From: Mycolicibacter sinensis
Lineage (GTDB): Bacteria; Actinomycetota; Actinomycetes; Mycobacteriales; Mycobacteriaceae
Length of the DNA stretch: 58,174 nucleotides
Direction: 5' to 3'
Assembly: GCF_001667945.1 (NCBI RefSeq)
Contig: NZ_LZJK01000115.1
Span: 1 to 58,174, forward strand
In this document: piece after piece, positions 56,016 to 58,174 of the stretch
Numbering within the stretch: position 1 is the first letter of the stretch
Layout of the letters: each line of letters begins with the position of its first letter
Made by a program: the position numbers and the translations under genes
Notes under the pieces: model-generated
What the model saw: only the letters and a program-made list of their open reading frames with translations
Told to the model about the DNA's origin: nothing
Databases searched by the model: none

Positions 56016-57298
56016 GACTGCCTTCGCGCCAGCCGGGCCACGGTCGCCGCGACACCGGTGCGGCCCACCTCGTCGGCGATGTCGTCGGCCGGGCAGCGGG
56101 CCTGTTCGACCTTTTCGACCAGCCGCTGCATCCCGTCACGCAGCGCCGCCGGCGCCTGATCGGCCACCAGGCCCACGCATCGACGCGCGGCCGTGTGCAG
56201 GCGCGGGTCAGCCAGACCGATCCGGGCGGCGACGTCCCAGGCGGTCTTGACGGGCTCGACGGCTTCGGCGGCGGCGTCGGCGGTGGCCGGGTCATCGAGC
56301 AGGGTCGCCAGGGCGAACACGATCGCCGGCCACAGTGCATCACCGACGCTGTCGAGGTAGCGGATCTCCAGCCACCCGCGCGGGCGCACCGGAGGGAACA
56401 ACGTGGTCAGGTGGTAGTCCAGGTCGCCGACTCCGGCGCGGCGGCCGCCCAGCATCACCCGCCCGTCGGCCCAATCGGCGAACGGAACGTACCGGCTGAC
56501 CGGGCTGGCCTCCGGGGCGTGTACCAGCATCACGGGCGCCTTCAACGCGTAGCGCGCCCAGTCCGCGGCCGGGTCGGTGCCGTCGAGACCGAGGACGGGG
56601 CCGCAGCGCGCCGAGTCCAGCCGGCTCCACACCTGTTGGCGGGTGGACCGCCAGCCGGAGAATTTCCCACCCAACAGCGGGGAGTTGGCGGCGATGGCCA
56701 CCATCGTCGGCCCCAGCGCGTGTGCCAGCCGCACCCGGTCGGCCCAGCCGGACCGCGGTCCGGCATCGAGGTTGAGCTGCACCGACGCCGTCGACGTCAT
56801 CATCGCGGCCCCGGCCGAGCCGGTGTGGCTGGCGGCGAAGAACTGCTCCATCGCGGCGTAACGCGCGCCGGGATTGACCCGATGTGCCGGCCGCAGCGGG
56901 TCGGCACCGAGGGGCACCAGCCCCAGCCCGGCGTCGGCGAACGCCGAGCGCAGCACCGCCTGGTCGGCGGCCATCGCCTCAATCGCGGCGAGTGCACCCA
57001 TCAGCGGCGGGCTGGACAGCTCCACCGCACCGCCGGGTTCTACGGTGACCCGGCTGCCGCCCGGCAACACCGGCAGCGACTGCAGCACCTCGCCGATCTC
57101 GGCCCAGCCAGGGCGGCGAAGCGGATCGGCCGGGTCGAAGCAGTGCGCCTCGATCTCCAAGCCCACCCGGCCCAGCGGCGCATCGGTGAGGCAGCCGAGG
57201 GCGATGTAGTCGGCGGCGCCGGCGGCACCGGCCAGGTCGGCACCGTCGGGGCAGGGCTCATCGGCGCGGGACAGCTGTGTCACCGCAGCCAGCGCCAT
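56012..57298 (-). CDS. egtA: Glutamate-cysteine ligase EgtA
   Basis: This 428-aa ATP-dependent ligase makes gamma-glutamylcysteine, the sulfur donor for EgtB. It belongs to the GCS2-like family, with substrate-site segments [19 protein letters not shown] near residue 45 (shown as [12 protein letters not shown]), [14 protein letters not shown] and [16 protein letters not shown] at 57298 is the start; the upstream 66 bases contain the likely operon promoter before a secreted protein gene. It is the first gene of the ergothioneine operon, in the usual mycobacterial order. Confidence 0.93.
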   Translation of the reverse strand: MALAAVTQLSRADEPCPDGADLAGAAGAADYIALGCLTDAPLGRVGLEIEAHCFDPADPLRRPGWAEIGEVLQSLPVLPGGSRVTVEPGGAVELSSPPLMGALAAIEAMAADQAVLRSAFADAGLGLVPLGADPLRPAHRVNPGARYAAMEQFFAASHTGSAGAAMMTSTASVQLNLDAGPRSGWADRVRLAHALGPTMVAIAANSPLLGGKFSGWRSTRQQVWSRLDSARCGPVLGLDGTDPAADWARYALKAPVMLVHAPEASPVSRYVPFADWADGRVMLGGRRAGVGDLDYHLTTLFPPVRPRGWLEIRYLDSVGDALWPAIVFALATLLDDPATADAAAEAVEPVKTAWDVAARIGLADPRLHTAARRCVGLVADQAPAALRDGMQRLVEKVEQARCPADDIADEVGRTGVAATVARLARRQS

Positions 57299-57364
57299 AT
57301 ATCAACCCCTCCGCCCGTTGATCTTCCCGACGCTACCGGAGTGGACCGACAAGGCGACACCCGT

Positions 57365-58009
57365 TTACTGGCCGAGGGAGTTCTGCATCGCCCCAGCCAG
57401 CACATTCACCGCCGGCCCGGCATTGCCGGACTGGCAGACCTTGGCCTGCAACAGCACGTTCGCCCGCAGCCGGGTCTGGTTGAAACAGCGCCGGTCGGTG
57501 CCGGCCTCCTGCTTGATCCAGGCGGCGTCCGCCGCGGTCGCCGGGCCGCCGTCGAACGCCCACACCTCGGTGACACCGCTTTCCAGGTGCATCGCGGTGG
57601 TGCGCCCCGAGCACCCGGCGGTGCGGTCGGTGATGCGGTGGAAGGCTCGCTCCGCGGCGGCCTCGGTGGCGAACACCCCGACCGCCTGTTTGACGAAATG
57701 GGCCTGGTCGGTGGCCGAGGTCTGGGTGACGGCACTGTTGTAGGACGCCAGGTCGGGGTCGTTGTAGACCTCGGGCAGGCCGATGTCGGCCCAGTTGTTG
57801 CAGACCGGGTCGTCGACCCAGAACGCCTGGAACGGCTGGCCGGACACCGCTTCGGTCCCCATCGGGGCGCCGACGATGTTGCCGACCGATCCTTTCGGCA
57901 GTACCGCGTAGGACACCACGCCCGGATCCGACGGCCGTGCCGCGGCGGCCGGGGCCGCCGCAAGCGCCAGACCCAGGGCCGCCACCACCAACGTCGCGGC
58001 GGATCGCAC
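57365..58009 (-). CDS. Secreted PknH sensor-domain-like protein (Rv3705c-type)
   Basis: This 214-aa exported protein has a signal peptide (LVVAALGLALAAAPAAAARP, about 7-26). The mature domain resembles the extracellular sensor of PknH (PF14032 type). The conserved pattern FWVDDPVCNNWADIG, a central GVFATEAAAERAF helix, CSGRTT, and a C-terminal RRCFNQTRLRANVLLQAKVC segment suggest two disulfides. Its ligand is unknown. GTG at 58009 is used. It precedes egtA on the same strand and may share regulation with it. Confidence 0.85.
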   Translation of the reverse strand: MRSAATLVVAALGLALAAAPAAAARPSDPGVVSYAVLPKGSVGNIVGAPMGTEAVSGQPFQAFWVDDPVCNNWADIGLPEVYNDPDLASYNSAVTQTSATDQAHFVKQAVGVFATEAAAERAFHRITDRTAGCSGRTTAMHLESGVTEVWAFDGGPATAADAAWIKQEAGTDRRCFNQTRLRANVLLQAKVCQSGNAGPAVNVLAGAMQNSLGQ

Positions 58010-58010
58010 G

Positions 58011-58174
58011 CTACACCGTCGCCGACACGGTGAAGTCGACGTTGCCGCGGGTGGCTCGCGAGTACGGGCACACCTCGTGGGCCTGCGCCATCAGGTCGTC
58101 GGCGACGGCCTGCGACAGCCCCGGCAGGTTCCCGATGATGGTTCCGGTCAAGCCGAATTCTTCGGTGGCGATGT
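58011..58174 (-). CDS. Ohr/OsmC-family peroxiredoxin, 3' part only (cut by window edge)
   Basis: The visible 53 residues end VSATV and contain IIGNLPGLSQAVADDLMAQA, then HEVCPYSRATRGNVDFT, which is the C-terminal region of organic hydroperoxide resistance proteins with the second redox cysteine in HEVCPYS. The enzyme reduces organic peroxides via thiols. The N-terminal part with the first cysteine lies beyond the window. It ends one base from the start of the PknH-sensor-like gene. Confidence 0.8.
   Translation of the reverse strand, partial: IATEEFGLTGTIIGNLPGLSQAVADDLMAQAHEVCPYSRATRGNVDFTVSATV

Noticed and set aside
55967..58033. Long plus-strand open frame opposite egtA and egtB
   Set aside because: It is antisense to well-supported enzymes and has no domain or start signal.

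Overview
The window is high-GC actinobacterial DNA whose gene content and order match the mycobacterial core chromosome that M. tuberculosis numbers Rv3660c to Rv3705c. Diagnostic genes include ssd, marP, crp, whiB4, ponA2, moxR2, glpK and the complete ergothioneine cluster egtA to egtE. Two actinobacterial small RNAs, 6C and Ms1, lie at their expected positions. I therefore assign it to the Mycobacteriaceae. It is not M. tuberculosis: the dpp operon expected between the Rv3662c homologue and acs is absent, accessory genes (PadR regulator, HNH nuclease, Pro/Gly-rich protein, methyltransferase) are interleaved, and the left 11 kb is foreign to this locus. The species cannot be fixed from the sequence alone.

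Bases 1 to about 11.2 kb are accessory. An unrecognised 213-aa protein and a fused HTH-ImmA/IrrE metallopeptidase lie directly upstream of a Tn554-type trio: a small tyrosine recombinase, a large tyrosine recombinase and a TnpC/DUF6262-like protein, with overlapping frames. Next comes an export or lipid-type module: a divergent TetR regulator faces a PaaI-type thioesterase, a DUF6188 protein and an MmpL transporter. Related dyad-containing motifs lie in front of both the thioesterase and the DUF6188 gene. The island stops inside tadA. The ATPase core of tadA is intact, but its 3' end and the rest of the Tad/Flp pilus genes are not present to its left.

From 11.2 to 28.7 kb the core order is tadA(truncated)-ssd, 6C sRNA, a HAD phosphatase, Ms1 RNA, the Rv3662c homologue, acs, secreted serine protease, holin-like membrane protein, ephE-like hydrolase, marP, CoA pyrophosphatase, TlpA-like thioredoxin, nth, a small membrane protein, crp, an MBL hydrolase, RidA, a DUF4177 protein, the two Get3/ArsA-like ATPases, and whiB4.

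From 28.7 to 44.4 kb: ponA2, a metallophosphoesterase, the cysteine desulfhydrase cds1, tRNA-Pro(CGG), a DUF3297 protein, a GH15 enzyme, a YqeY protein, a membrane protein with PPGYG repeats, the DUF4129-DUF4350-MoxR-DUF58 operon, then SpoIIM-like and RDD membrane proteins.

From 44.4 to 58.2 kb: a PadR regulator with a Gly/Phe-rich N-terminus and a candidate operator, an HNH nuclease, glpK, a large DUF7159-like protein with Pro- and Gly-rich repeats, a broken VapC toxin remnant, a CFA-synthase-like methyltransferase, the egtABCDE operon with overlapping stops and starts, a PknH-sensor-like secreted protein, and the 3' end of an Ohr/OsmC gene cut by the window edge.
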